Assembly (NCBI GenBank): GCA_002401295.1
Contig: NVSR01000014.1
Location: forward strand, 1-14,297
Source: SAR324 cluster bacterium
Lineage (GTDB): Bacteria > SAR324 > XYD2-FULL-50-16
Direction of reading: 5' to 3'
Length of the DNA stretch: 14,297 nt
Shown: positions 1-6,544 of the stretch, piece by piece
How the letters are laid out: every line of letters begins with the position of its first letter
How positions within the stretch are numbered: position 1 is the stretch's first letter
The notes under the pieces: model-generated
Seen by the model: only the letters and a program-made list of their open reading frames with translations
What the model was told of the DNA's origin: nothing
Databases searched by the model: none
Made by a program: the position numbers and the translations under genes

Positions 1-1467
1 TTAGGCTAGTTCCAGGTATTCAACGGAGCCATCTGGTTGGATTTCAACGCCATGGCCTGCTGGTTCGGTGATGAATAAATTGGCGATACAGGAGAAAATG
101 GCAGCAACTCCGATTACAATGAAGAAAGTACTGGCATCGGTAAAACTATAAATTGTTAAAAACGTAACGGCACCTACGTTACCATAAGCACCTACCATTC
201 CGGCAATCTGGCCAGTTAAGCGGCGCTTGATGAGTGGTACAATGGAAAAGACGGCTCCCTCAGCAGCTTGCACAAAGAAAGAACAACACATGGTTAATAG
301 GACTGCCGCAGGTAGAAACCATGAACCCTCTATCTGGCTCATGCCGAAATAACTAATGATCAAACCGAGAAAGAGAATCAGCATGGTTTTCTTGCGACCA
401 AATTTATCACTGAGAATACCACCGCCAGGTCTTGCCACTAAATTCATGAAAGCAAATGAAGCGGCAATCATACCCGCTACTACGGGAGTCAATTTGAAGG
501 TGCCTTCAAAAAAGGAGGGCAACATGGAAACCACGGCTAGCTCCGATCCGAAAGAAACGGCATAGGCTAAATCTAAAATCGCAACTTGCTTGAAGTCATA
601 TTTATCCTCCGCTTTGATTTCTCCTTGCAGACGCTCTTTGTTCACAGAGATGATTTGATAGACTTGATAAATGAAAAGAAGGACAAGCAGACCATAAATT
701 ACGTAGGACGTTTCCACCGTAATGAAGCCGATTGCTGGTAAAGAAAGTTTCCAGGCCAGAACGGCAAGGCATAAAATCATGGGGGCTGTCATGAAGATCA
801 AACCGTAGAGATCTCCTTTTTTACAAACCTCCAGAGCTTTGATGTTCTTAGGTGAAAAATAGGTTTTACCGGCAGGAGTATCACGTACTGTTTTATAATA
901 AAGTATGGAAAAGCCCATAGACAGACAGCCGGATAAGCCGATAGCTAAGCGCCATCCCGAAGCTTCGGAAAAGAGTAGTGCCACACTAGGCAGTATAAAA
1001 GCCGCCGCCGCGGAACCAAAATTTCCCCAACCACCATAGATGCCTTCAGCCACACCGATCTGTTTGGGTGGGAACCACTCACCGACCATGCGAATACCGA
1101 CGACAAAACCAGCTCCCATACCTCCTAAGAGCAAGCGCCAGATTACTAGTTCCTCAAAAGTATCAGCCATAGCGAACATAAAGCAGGGAATGCTCATGAT
1201 GGCCAATAAGGAACTATAGGTTTTTCTGGGACCAAAGCGATCCACCAGCATGCCGACGATGATTCGAGCCGGAATCGTCAGTACAACGTTGCAGATGAAA
1301 AGGGTTTTTAGCTGTCCCGTTGTTAAATGTAAGGCTCTTTGGATGGTTGTGGCGAATGGGGCCATATTGAACCAAACCACAAAACTAAGAAAAAATGCCA
1401 TCCATGACATGTGCAGGGTTTTATATTTTCCTTTGAAAGAAAAAAGATTCAGTCTATCACTACTCAT
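1..1467 (-). CDS. nrtP: Nitrate/nitrite permease of the MFS NNP family (NrtP/NarK type)
   Basis: This 488-residue inner-membrane transporter probably imports nitrate and/or nitrite for assimilation. About twelve hydrophobic segments span residues 20-465. The first half carries the MFS loop motif DRFGPRK (76-82). The NNP nitrate signatures are visible twice, as GGWGNFG (145-151) and GAYGNVGAV (426-434). Arg68 in TM2 and Arg346 in ARPGGG match the positions of the two substrate-binding arginines known in NarK. The N-terminus, with SFKGKYKTLH and VVWFNMAPFATT, resembles cyanobacterial NrtP more than E. coli NarK, and the protein is slightly longer than NarK. The ATG follows AAGGA with a 7-base gap, so the start is secure. 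The stop codon is the first three bases of the window, so the gene is complete but its downstream neighbour is unseen. No nitrate reductase lies in view. Direction and exact substrate are inferred; the family is near certain. Confidence 0.93.
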   Translation of the reverse strand: MSSDRLNLFSFKGKYKTLHMSWMAFFLSFVVWFNMAPFATTIQRALHLTTGQLKTLFICNVVLTIPARIIVGMLVDRFGPRKTYSSLLAIMSIPCFMFAMADTFEELVIWRLLLGGMGAGFVVGIRMVGEWFPPKQIGVAEGIYGGWGNFGSAAAAFILPSVALLFSEASGWRLAIGLSGCLSMGFSILYYKTVRDTPAGKTYFSPKNIKALEVCKKGDLYGLIFMTAPMILCLAVLAWKLSLPAIGFITVETSYVIYGLLVLLFIYQVYQIISVNKERLQGEIKAEDKYDFKQVAILDLAYAVSFGSELAVVSMLPSFFEGTFKLTPVVAGMIAASFAFMNLVARPGGGILSDKFGRKKTMLILFLGLIISYFGMSQIEGSWFLPAAVLLTMCCSFFVQAAEGAVFSIVPLIKRRLTGQIAGMVGAYGNVGAVTFLTIYSFTDASTFFIVIGVAAIFSCIANLFITEPAGHGVEIQPDGSVEYLELA

Positions 1468-1549
1468 ACTTCATCCTTGTTTATAGCTTTAAATTGGTCA
1501 GCACTTGTAAGTAAAAAATTCTTGCTTGAATTAATTACAGGAAGTGGGC

Positions 1550-1629
1550 CATTTTAAAATGATCTATAAAATCAGATAAATAGTATTTTTAGAGTCTGCT
1601 TAAAACAGCGTTTTTGACAAAACTGACAA
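1550..1629 (-). promoter_or_regulatory. Upstream region of the nitrate permease: palindrome and tandem hexamer
   Basis: The 215-base gap before the permease holds two simple motifs. CATTTTAAAATG (1550-1561) is a perfect 12-base palindrome. TGACAA occurs twice (1615-1620 and 1624-1629) separated by AAC; on the minus strand this reads TTGTCA twice, resembling a -35 element. I could not find a well-spaced -10 box, nor a good FNR-type TTGAT-N4-ATCAA site. They are plausible regulator sites because they lie between the solute-binding gene and the permease, but nothing identifies a regulator. Confidence 0.25.
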
Positions 1630-1682
1630 GTGATGATTGCTTAGGGATCAGTTTTTTTCTAAGTCTCTTAGTTGTGTTGAGA

Positions 1683-2378
1683 TCATTTTAGATATTGTTG
1701 CCAAATGGCGCGGATCTTTCCTTGTTGCTCCATTTCTTTTAGAGCTTTTGTGATTTCTGGAATAAGGTGGAGGTTTTTCCGATGTAAATAATGATAAAGC
1801 TTCAGCACGGTGAGAGGGGGTGATAAAATCCGAATTCCTTCAGCTTTGGTTGCTTTGAGGGCTTTTAATCCGCTCAACTGCGCCAGGACCACGATATCCA
1901 GTCGATTATCTGCTAACATCAGAAATAATTGGGTGTAATCTCTGACTCTTAACCGATTCATTCCCTGAGTGTTATTTTCCACAAATTTCACTCCCCTGAG
2001 GGTGCCGATTCGGTAGGGTTCTAGGCTTTGCCAACCTTTCACTTCAAAGGTTACGTTCTTGGTGAAGACCACTCCCTTCATGTGCCAGATGCTGACTGGT
2101 ATTCTGATCAGGTTAGGATATCGCTTCTCAATACCGAGTATGCGGTGCACTTCTCCATCGACTATTCCTTCATTAGATTCTATCAGGGCTCTTTGTGCGG
2201 GCAAGTAAGTGATAGTGAGGCCTATGCCTATTTGTTTGTAGGCCTGCCTCAGGATGAGGCTCGTAATTTCCGCAATGCCTGATCCTTGAATGGTCACTAA
2301 TTCCAATTGTTTCCCCATCACAATGGGGCTCATCCATAGGGAAATCCCCAGGAAAAGGAAATAATGCCAGCTTTTCAT
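1683..2378 (-). CDS. Periplasmic solute-binding protein, family 3-like, orphan
   Basis: This 231-residue protein begins with a classical signal peptide: Lys2, then a hydrophobic stretch to about residue 21, with cleavage likely near Gly22. The mature part resembles short extracellular solute-binding proteins of the SBP_bac_3 type: an early ligand-lobe strand (ELVTIQGSG), a central LPAQRAL...DGEV block (about 59-77), a hinge-like IGTLRGV (about 128-134) and a C-terminal helix ending GKIRAIWQQYLK. The start is supported by TAAGG 7 bases upstream of ATG. No ABC permease or ATPase gene flanks it, so it may work as a stand-alone sensor or partner a distant transporter. The ligand cannot be told; amino acid-like compounds are typical of the family. 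Fold assignment is fairly confident, function is not. It lies 173 bases downstream of the DeoR-type gene on the same strand and may have its own promoter. Confidence 0.75.
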   Translation of the reverse strand: MKSWHYFLFLGISLWMSPIVMGKQLELVTIQGSGIAEITSLILRQAYKQIGIGLTITYLPAQRALIESNEGIVDGEVHRILGIEKRYPNLIRIPVSIWHMKGVVFTKNVTFEVKGWQSLEPYRIGTLRGVKFVENNTQGMNRLRVRDYTQLFLMLADNRLDIVVLAQLSGLKALKATKAEGIRILSPPLTVLKLYHYLHRKNLHLIPEITKALKEMEQQGKIRAIWQQYLK

Positions 2379-2445
2379 TGTTTTACCTTACTGTCAGACT
2401 ACTTAGCCTCTCCAAAAGCAAGAATTGATCGTGTGGTCAGGAGAT

Positions 2446-2466
2446 GGGTATATCTACAATATACCC
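2446..2466. repeat. 8-base inverted repeat upstream of the solute-binding protein gene
   Basis: GGGTATAT (2446-2453) and ATATACCC (2459-2466) form a perfect inverted repeat around a 5-base loop. On the plus strand it is followed by CTTTTT, so it has the shape of a plus-strand intrinsic terminator, although no plus-strand gene precedes it. It lies 68 bases upstream of the minus-strand solute-binding protein start, so an operator role is the alternative. On the minus strand the left part reads TATATT, a passable -10 without a matching -35. Confidence 0.4.
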
Positions 2467-2551
2467 CTTTTTGCTTCGACTGGTCTGAGCTAATGATGGG
2501 ACCTAACATATTAGAGCGGATAGCTTTAAAAGCACTAAACTCCAAAGTTCC

Positions 2552-3316
2552 TTATTTTTCGGCTTCGATTACTTTGATGCCCTGTTCTTCCAAGGCTTTT
2601 TTAAGATCTGTCGTGACCTGATCTGTAATCAGAGTATCCAGCTGGTCTAAATCGGCAAATTGAGAGAGTGCGTTTTTTCCAATCTTGCTGTGGTCACAGA
2701 GCACAATGACTTCAGAAGCACTTGCGATCATCGCCCTTTTGGTTTCCGTTTGATGGATCCCGTGAGTGGAGCAGCCTTTCTCCAAGGAAAAACAGTTTGT
2801 TGCCAAAAAAACTTTATCCGCAGAGAGTTCGGCCAGCATTTTGACGGCAAAAGCTCCGAAGGTGCAATGATAATCCTTCATCACCGCTCCACCCAAAAGA
2901 ATGACCTGGATCTTCTGCTTTCCTTCCAATAATTGGGCGATCTCTAAATCATTGGTAATCACAGTTAGGTGCTGATTTCCCTTGATTTGTTTTGCCAATT
3001 CCAAAGTGGTGGTGCCCGAGTCAAAGATAATCGTATCACCCTCTTCAATCATCGTAACGGCAACTTTGGCAATCAGGTTTTTAGCCTGAGGCTGTAGTTG
3101 TTTGCGCTGCTGAAAAGGCTGTTTGACCCCTGTTTTTTGACTGAGGATAGCGCCACCGTGAACTCTCTTGAGTAAGCCTTCGGATTCCATTTGACGCAAA
3201 TCATGGCGGATGGTGGCTCCGGAAACGGCAAAATTTTGACTCAGCTCCAGGACAGTCACTTTTCTATTTTTTTGAAGCCATTCTAAAATTTGAGCAACTC
3301 TTTCTTCTGCAAACAT
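2552..3316 (-). CDS. DeoR-family transcriptional regulator
   Basis: This 254-residue protein has the full DeoR architecture. Residues 1-57 form the winged helix-turn-helix, with VTVLELSQNFAVSGATIRHD across the helices and the wing LLKRVHGGAI. Residues about 75-235 form the DeoRC sensor domain with DSGTTT (99-104), TNDL (121-124), LLGG (140-143), TFG (152-154) and DHSKIG (208-213). The DSGTTT and DHSK motifs are the phosphosugar-binding signatures of the family. It is transcribed away from gap across a 177-base region, and its promoter candidate overlaps that of gap, which makes gap its likeliest target, probably with autoregulation. AAGAG precedes the ATG by about 7 bases. By family knowledge it should be a repressor released by a phosphorylated sugar; the specific effector is unknown. 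It is not CggR, which belongs to the SorC family. Confidence 0.93.
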   Translation of the reverse strand: MFAEERVAQILEWLQKNRKVTVLELSQNFAVSGATIRHDLRQMESEGLLKRVHGGAILSQKTGVKQPFQQRKQLQPQAKNLIAKVAVTMIEEGDTIIFDSGTTTLELAKQIKGNQHLTVITNDLEIAQLLEGKQKIQVILLGGAVMKDYHCTFGAFAVKMLAELSADKVFLATNCFSLEKGCSTHGIHQTETKRAMIASASEVIVLCDHSKIGKNALSQFADLDQLDTLITDQVTTDLKKALEEQGIKVIEAEK

Positions 3317-3333
3317 AACAACTCTTGTAAATC

Positions 3334-3347
3334 AGTTCTAGAGAACT
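3334..3347. repeat. Inverted repeat in the leader of the DeoR-type gene
   Basis: AGTTCT-AG-AGAACT is a 14-base inverted repeat with perfect 6-base arms. It lies 17 bases upstream of the regulator ATG and just downstream of its promoter candidate, a position suitable for autorepression. It does not resemble the TGAAA repeats nearer gap, so it may bind a different protein or be fortuitous. Confidence 0.35.
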
Positions 3348-3360
3348 TGTTTTAGCTCTG

Positions 3361-3389
3361 ACTTTATTGAAAGAGTGGATTTTCGTCAA
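3361..3389 (-). promoter_or_regulatory. Sigma70-type promoter of the DeoR-type gene
   Basis: On the minus strand TTGACG (3389-3384, 5/6 to consensus) is followed after exactly 17 bases by TAAAGT (3366-3361, 4/6). Transcription would start near 3354, giving a leader of about 38 bases before the ATG at 3316. Spacing and matches make this one of the better promoter candidates in the window, though there is no experimental support. Confidence 0.5.
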
Positions 3390-3410
3390 TTTTTACACTG
3401 AAATTATACT
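3383..3410 (+). promoter_or_regulatory. Candidate sigma70-type promoter of gap
   Basis: TATACT (3405-3410, 5/6) is a good -10 box. TCGTCA (3383-3388, 4/6) lies 16 bases upstream as the -35. Its -35 overlaps the -35 of the divergent regulator promoter, so one bound polymerase or repressor could affect both genes. The predicted start near 3417 would give a leader of about 77 bases that contains the TGAAA repeat array. Confidence 0.42.
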
Positions 3411-3440
3411 CTTGCCAGATTGGTAAAAGGCGCTTAAAAG

Positions 3441-3465
3441 TGAAAATAAGTGAAAGCAAATGAAA
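3441..3465 (+). promoter_or_regulatory. Phased TGAAA repeat array, likely DeoR-type operator before gap
   Basis: TGAAA occurs at 3441, 3451 and 3461, each exactly 10 bases apart, in the contexts AAAAG, ATAAG and GCAAA. Two further copies lie at 3368 and 3399, about 42 and 73 bases from the first array copy, which is close to whole helical turns. Several DeoR-family sugar regulators, such as AgaR, bind direct repeats with a TTTC/GAAA core, so the array between a DeoR gene and gap is a strong operator candidate. It lies downstream of the predicted gap promoter and 29 bases before the ATG, a place for roadblock repression. The assignment to this regulator is inference. Confidence 0.55.
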
Positions 3466-3482
3466 GTAAAACAAAATAAATA

Positions 3483-3497
3483 ATGGTAGTAAAATGA
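3483..3497 (+). other. Four-codon upstream ORF overlapping the gap start
   Basis: ATG GTA GTA AAA TGA begins 11 bases before the gap ATG, and its stop overlaps that ATG as ATGA. Neither start has a clear Shine-Dalgarno sequence; the leader is A-rich instead. It could reflect translational coupling or be chance in an AT-rich leader. Confidence 0.2.
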
Positions 3498-4492
3498 AAA
3501 TTAAAGTTGGAATTAATGGATTTGGACGCATCGGTCGTCTGGCTTTTCGAATCATGGCGAATCATCCTGATTTTCAAGTAGTGGCAATCAATGACCTGAT
3601 TGATATAGACTACATGGCCTATATGCTGCGCTATGACTCTACCCATGGTCGCTTTGATGGAAGTATTGAGGTTTCTGAAGGAACTCTCGTCGTCAATGGG
3701 GAAACGATTCGGGTCACTGCAGAACGAAATCCAGAAGATCTAGCTTGGTCTGCTGTTGGAGCTGATTATATTGTTGAGGCTACTGGCTTATTTACTAGTG
3801 TGGAAAAATGTGGAGCCCATCTTCGTGCTGGAGCCAAAAAGGTGATTATTTCCGCTCCTTCCCCGGATGCACCTATGTTTGTGATGGGCGTTAACCATGA
3901 AAAATATCGCCCTTCCATGGATATTGTTTCTAATGCTTCCTGTACGACGAATTGCCTGGCACCAATCGTTAAGGTTCTGAATGATAACTTCGGCATTATT
4001 GAAGGCCTGATGACCACAGTTCATGCCACTACTGCAACTCAGAAGACAGTTGATGGTCCATCTGCAAAGGATTGGCGTGGTGGTCGTGGAGCAGGACAGA
4101 ATATTATCCCTTCTTCTACTGGAGCGGCTAAAGCGGTGGGTAAAGTTCTGCCTGAGCTGCAAGGCAAATTAACAGGAATGGCATTTCGAGTTCCAACAGC
4201 GAATGTATCTGTGGTGGATTTAACTGTTCGCCTGGAAAAGGCTGCCAGTTATGATGCAATCAAGCGAGCTATGTTGAAAGCCTCCCAGGGATCACTCAAA
4301 GGAGTTCTGGGATATACGGAAGATGATGTGGTTTCTTCAGACTTCTTAACGGATCCACGAACTTCAATCTTCGATGCCAAAGCCGGGATTGGACTGAATG
4401 ATAATTTCTACAAAATTGTCAGCTGGTATGACAACGAGTGGGGATACTCAAATAAAGTAGTGGATTTGATCAAATATATGGCCGAACAATAA
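3494..4492 (+). CDS. gap: Glyceraldehyde-3-phosphate dehydrogenase (phosphorylating, type I)
   Basis: This 332-residue cytoplasmic enzyme converts glyceraldehyde 3-phosphate, NAD+ and phosphate to 1,3-bisphosphoglycerate. The Rossmann motif is GINGFGRIGRLAFR (6-19). Asp34 in AINDL marks NAD preference. The active-site segment SNASCTTNC gives the catalytic Cys150, with His177 in TTVHATT as base. The S-loop (GRGAGQNIIPSSTGAA) and the C-terminal WYDNEWGYSNK are intact. Length is normal, so it should be a functional glycolytic enzyme. It is monocistronic here: the next gene is convergent and no pgk follows. A DeoR-family regulator is divergent upstream with repeats in the leader, so expression is probably controlled by sugar-phosphate status. 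The ATG lacks an obvious Shine-Dalgarno, but family alignment from MKIKVGINGFG makes the start secure. Confidence 0.98.
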   Translation: MKIKVGINGFGRIGRLAFRIMANHPDFQVVAINDLIDIDYMAYMLRYDSTHGRFDGSIEVSEGTLVVNGETIRVTAERNPEDLAWSAVGADYIVEATGLFTSVEKCGAHLRAGAKKVIISAPSPDAPMFVMGVNHEKYRPSMDIVSNASCTTNCLAPIVKVLNDNFGIIEGLMTTVHATTATQKTVDGPSAKDWRGGRGAGQNIIPSSTGAAKAVGKVLPELQGKLTGMAFRVPTANVSVVDLTVRLEKAASYDAIKRAMLKASQGSLKGVLGYTEDDVVSSDFLTDPRTSIFDAKAGIGLNDNFYKIVSWYDNEWGYSNKVVDLIKYMAEQ

Positions 4493-4500
4493 AACCCTGA

Positions 4501-4526
4501 GATATTTACGAATTCCTTTAAATATC
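4501..4526. repeat. AT-rich inverted repeat after gap
   Basis: GATATTTA (4501-4508) and TAAATATC (4519-4526) are perfect 8-base arms around a 10-base loop, starting 9 bases after the gap stop codon. It is followed by GAAAACGG rather than a T tract, so it may stabilise the gap mRNA 3' end rather than terminate. Confidence 0.4.
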
Positions 4527-4538
4527 GAAAACGGTAGC

Positions 4539-4556
4539 GCCGCCCTACGTGGCGGC
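4539..4556. terminator. GC-rich hairpin in the convergent gap region
   Basis: GCCGCC (4539-4544) pairs with GGCGGC (4551-4556) around the loop CTACGT. The stem is short but strong. TCTTC follows on the plus strand, which is only a weak T tract. It may be a partial terminator of gap. Confidence 0.4.
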
Positions 4557-4592
4557 TCTTCAAAGGCCCCTTCAAAGAAAAGAATTCTTGAT

Positions 4593-4616
4593 GTGCTTCT
4601 CTTTATAGAAAAGCAC
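4593..4616. terminator. Bidirectional terminator candidate between gap and the aminotransferase gene
   Basis: GTGCTT (4593-4598) pairs with AAGCAC (4611-4616). After one mismatch, three more pairs close a TTAT loop. On the plus strand AATCTTTGATTTATTT follows, and on the minus strand a T-containing stretch follows about 10 bases on. Placed between convergent genes and ending 10 bases from the aminotransferase stop, it fits a shared terminator. Confidence 0.5.
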
Positions 4617-4626
4617 AATCTTTGAT

Positions 4627-5739
4627 TTATTTAGAGAGTTTATTCAAACACACTTCCAAGGCATGCAGGAATCTTCGATAAGTATCCAAGTCATAGTCTC
4701 CCATGTTGAAAATACGGAAGACCTTGTCCGATAGAGCACCCTGTGCTGAGTAGATTTCATAACACTCATCATTTTCTTCCCAGTTCGCCAAAAGATCAGA
4801 TAATGCCTCAAATTCAATTCCTTCAGGAAGGTATAGAGCTGTGCCTATATTCTCCAAAGGCATTCCCTCCTTCTCGAAGATCCTCAAACCTAGTTTTTTG
4901 TAACCTTCACGGAGCAATTGTGTTCGTTCCTGATAGGTGGCAATGCGAGCGGAAACTCCACCTCGTGCTTCGAGGTCATCCAGTGCCGCTTCTGTTTCTA
5001 ATAGAGACCGGGGATCAATCGTGAAGAGGTGCCCACCACTGGCTTGTTTTTTCCAGAGGGCTCCGATATCAAAATAAGGGATCTTTGCCTTCTGTTTGGC
5101 TAGTAAGTTCAGGTAACTTTTTTCAACTATAACAAATCCCATACCGGGAGGTGCGTGTAATCCCTTATTGACTGAGCTAATCAAGACATCAATGTGTGCT
5201 TCTTTGAGGTCCAGCTCCTCCACGTAGATAGCGGAAATACCATCCACGATGAAACGCAGGTTTAATCGATGGGCCAAGGCCCCGATTTCGTTGACTGGGT
5301 TCACGCTACAAGTACTGGTCGCTCCATAGACTAAACCGAGGGCGCCAACCCCTTCTTTTTGGACTAGAGCTTCGATTTGCTCCAGGTCTGGTTTCTCTCC
5401 ATACTCCAGAGCATAATGCACTACTTTCAAGTCTAATTGCTCTGCAAAAGCGACTTGTCGCTCTCCATAAGCACCATTCGATACGATCAAGATACCTCGT
5501 TCATCGACGCAGGACCCCATAGCGGCAGCGATGGCTCCAGAGCCGGCAGACGTAAAGATAACCGCTTCATGGCTATCTGCAGCGCCGATGCTGGAAACCA
5601 GTTTGGAGCGTACTCGATCCAAAATCGGTTTTAATAGAGGGCCTCTGGGTACAATGGGTTGTTTGCCATATTCACGGGCAATGGCGTTCACCTTTTCCGG
5701 CAAGTGGAAAACGGCGGGAGTTAAGGATACTCGTTTCAT
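4627..5739 (-). CDS. Class V aminotransferase, 2-aminoethylphosphonate-pyruvate transaminase-like
   Basis: This 370-residue PLP enzyme belongs to fold-type I, class V. Residues include the PLP-ring Asp166 (in IVDGIS) and the Schiff-base Lys192 in SSVNKGLHAPPGMGFV. TSAGSGAI (63-70) and SNGAYGERQVAFAEQLDL (87-104) resemble PhnW, which moves the amino group of 2-aminoethylphosphonate to pyruvate. Related alanine-glyoxylate and serine-pyruvate transaminases share the fold, and no phosphonate genes are nearby, so the substrate is uncertain. The reading frame opens with a TTG at 5781 that would add 14 residues, MSAQNC..., but ATG at 5739 gives the family-typical MKRVSLTPA start and is preferred, although only AAGA precedes it. 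It lies 60 bases after the tsaC-like gene on the same strand and is probably cotranscribed. Nothing is missing from the catalytic core. Confidence 0.82.
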   Translation of the reverse strand: MKRVSLTPAVFHLPEKVNAIAREYGKQPIVPRGPLLKPILDRVRSKLVSSIGAADSHEAVIFTSAGSGAIAAAMGSCVDERGILIVSNGAYGERQVAFAEQLDLKVVHYALEYGEKPDLEQIEALVQKEGVGALGLVYGATSTCSVNPVNEIGALAHRLNLRFIVDGISAIYVEELDLKEAHIDVLISSVNKGLHAPPGMGFVIVEKSYLNLLAKQKAKIPYFDIGALWKKQASGGHLFTIDPRSLLETEAALDDLEARGGVSARIATYQERTQLLREGYKKLGLRIFEKEGMPLENIGTALYLPEGIEFEALSDLLANWEENDECYEIYSAQGALSDKVFRIFNMGDYDLDTYRRFLHALEVCLNKLSK

Positions 5740-5799
5740 AAATTTTTCTTGGGTAAAAAGTGTACAGTTTTGAGCACTCAAGGTATCAAATCTAGAACT

Positions 5800-6411
5800 C
5801 TATTTATCATCCAGTGTCACCACACCCTGACGCAGTAAGGTGTAATGATCCGTATCCACCATACTGATGATCGTTGAAGGCAAACCTCCGGGAGTTTTAC
5901 CACCATCAATATAAAGCTCAACATGGTCACCGAATTTTTTGTAAGCCACTGAAAAATCGTTGATCTCCTTTTCTCCCGAGCAATTGGCGCTGGTACCGAC
6001 TATGGGCACTCCCACGAGGCGAATCAGATCCCGAGCAATGGGGGATGAAGTCATACGGAAAGCCAAACTTTCTCCGGTATAATTCAATTCCTTCGCGAGC
6101 TTGCCCCGGCTTGGAATAATGGCTGTGAGAGCACCTGGCCAATATTTTTCCAATAGGGTCCGTTGAGATGGAGTGATCTCCCCAGCGTAGGTTTCGAACA
6201 TTTCCCAGCTATCCACCAAAACAAGTAAGGGCTGATCTTTTGCTCGTTTTTTGAGCCGATAAACGTGTTTTACGGCTGTAGAGGTATTAGCCAGACAACC
6301 GACAGCATAGAAGGTTTCCGTTGGGAAAATAACATTTCCCTGTTGGCGTATCAGGCTTTTTTTTATGACTTCCTTGCCTTCTTCCGGAAAAGGATATGGA
6401 ACAATCTGCAT
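5800..6411 (-). CDS. tsaC: Threonylcarbamoyl-AMP synthase, Sua5/YciO/YrdC family
   Basis: This 203-residue cytoplasmic enzyme likely makes L-threonylcarbamoyl-AMP from threonine, bicarbonate and ATP for the universal t6A37 modification of ANN-decoding tRNAs. Family motifs appear in order: FPTETFYAVGC (29-39), KKRAKDQPLLVLV (54-66), WPGALT (91-96), SLAFRM (115-120), GTSANCSG (139-146) and LPSTII (177-182). The size is that of the single-domain TsaC/YrdC, lacking the extra C-terminal domain of long Sua5. PTET is usually followed by YG-L/V-G; here it reads FYAVG, a conservative departure. YciO-like paralogues of unknown function are the alternative, but SAN and WPG favour TsaC. Its partners TsaB, D and E are not in the window. 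It lies upstream of the aminotransferase gene and 174 bases downstream of the cyclase gene. The Shine-Dalgarno is weak. Confidence 0.85.
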   Translation of the reverse strand: MQIVPYPFPEEGKEVIKKSLIRQQGNVIFPTETFYAVGCLANTSTAVKHVYRLKKRAKDQPLLVLVDSWEMFETYAGEITPSQRTLLEKYWPGALTAIIPSRGKLAKELNYTGESLAFRMTSSPIARDLIRLVGVPIVGTSANCSGEKEINDFSVAYKKFGDHVELYIDGGKTPGGLPSTIISMVDTDHYTLLRQGVVTLDDK

Positions 6412-6452
6412 GGCTTTTTTACTACGTAAGAATCTTGAGGCCTGAAAGGTAA

Positions 6453-6467
6453 GCCCTGCGAAAGGGC
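6453..6467. repeat. Short hairpin upstream of tsaC
   Basis: GCCCT (6453-6457) and AGGGC (6463-6467) form a perfect 5-base stem with loop GCGAA. It lies 42 bases upstream of the tsaC ATG. On the minus strand TTACCTTT follows, which is too broken for a good intrinsic terminator. It may be a 5' leader structure or a weak cyclase terminator. Confidence 0.3.
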
Positions 6468-6519
6468 GAAAAAATATTCAAGGAGTTAGTTCGCTAAATA
6501 GGAGGTTTAGAGGATTTTC

Positions 6520-6544
6520 GGCAAGTAATTTTTCCACCCTTGCC
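6520..6544 (-). terminator. Weak terminator candidate after the cyclase gene
   Basis: GGCAAG (6520-6525) and CTTGCC (6539-6544) are perfect 6-base arms with a 13-base loop, located 42 bases downstream of the cyclase stop on the minus strand. GAAAATCC follows instead of a T tract, so factor-independent termination is doubtful. Confidence 0.28.

Noticed and set aside
1651..1673. CTAAG/CTTAG hairpin with a T run, as terminator of the solute-binding protein gene
   Set aside because: The T run is upstream of the hairpin on the plus strand and becomes an A run after it on the minus strand, the wrong arrangement for a minus-strand terminator.
3788..4162. 124-codon minus-strand open frame within gap
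   Set aside because: It is a shadow of conserved GAPDH coding sequence around the active site and has no family resemblance of its own.
5740..5781. TTG start extending the aminotransferase by 14 residues
   Set aside because: The added residues are not typical of the family and no Shine-Dalgarno precedes the TTG; ATG at 5739 fits better.
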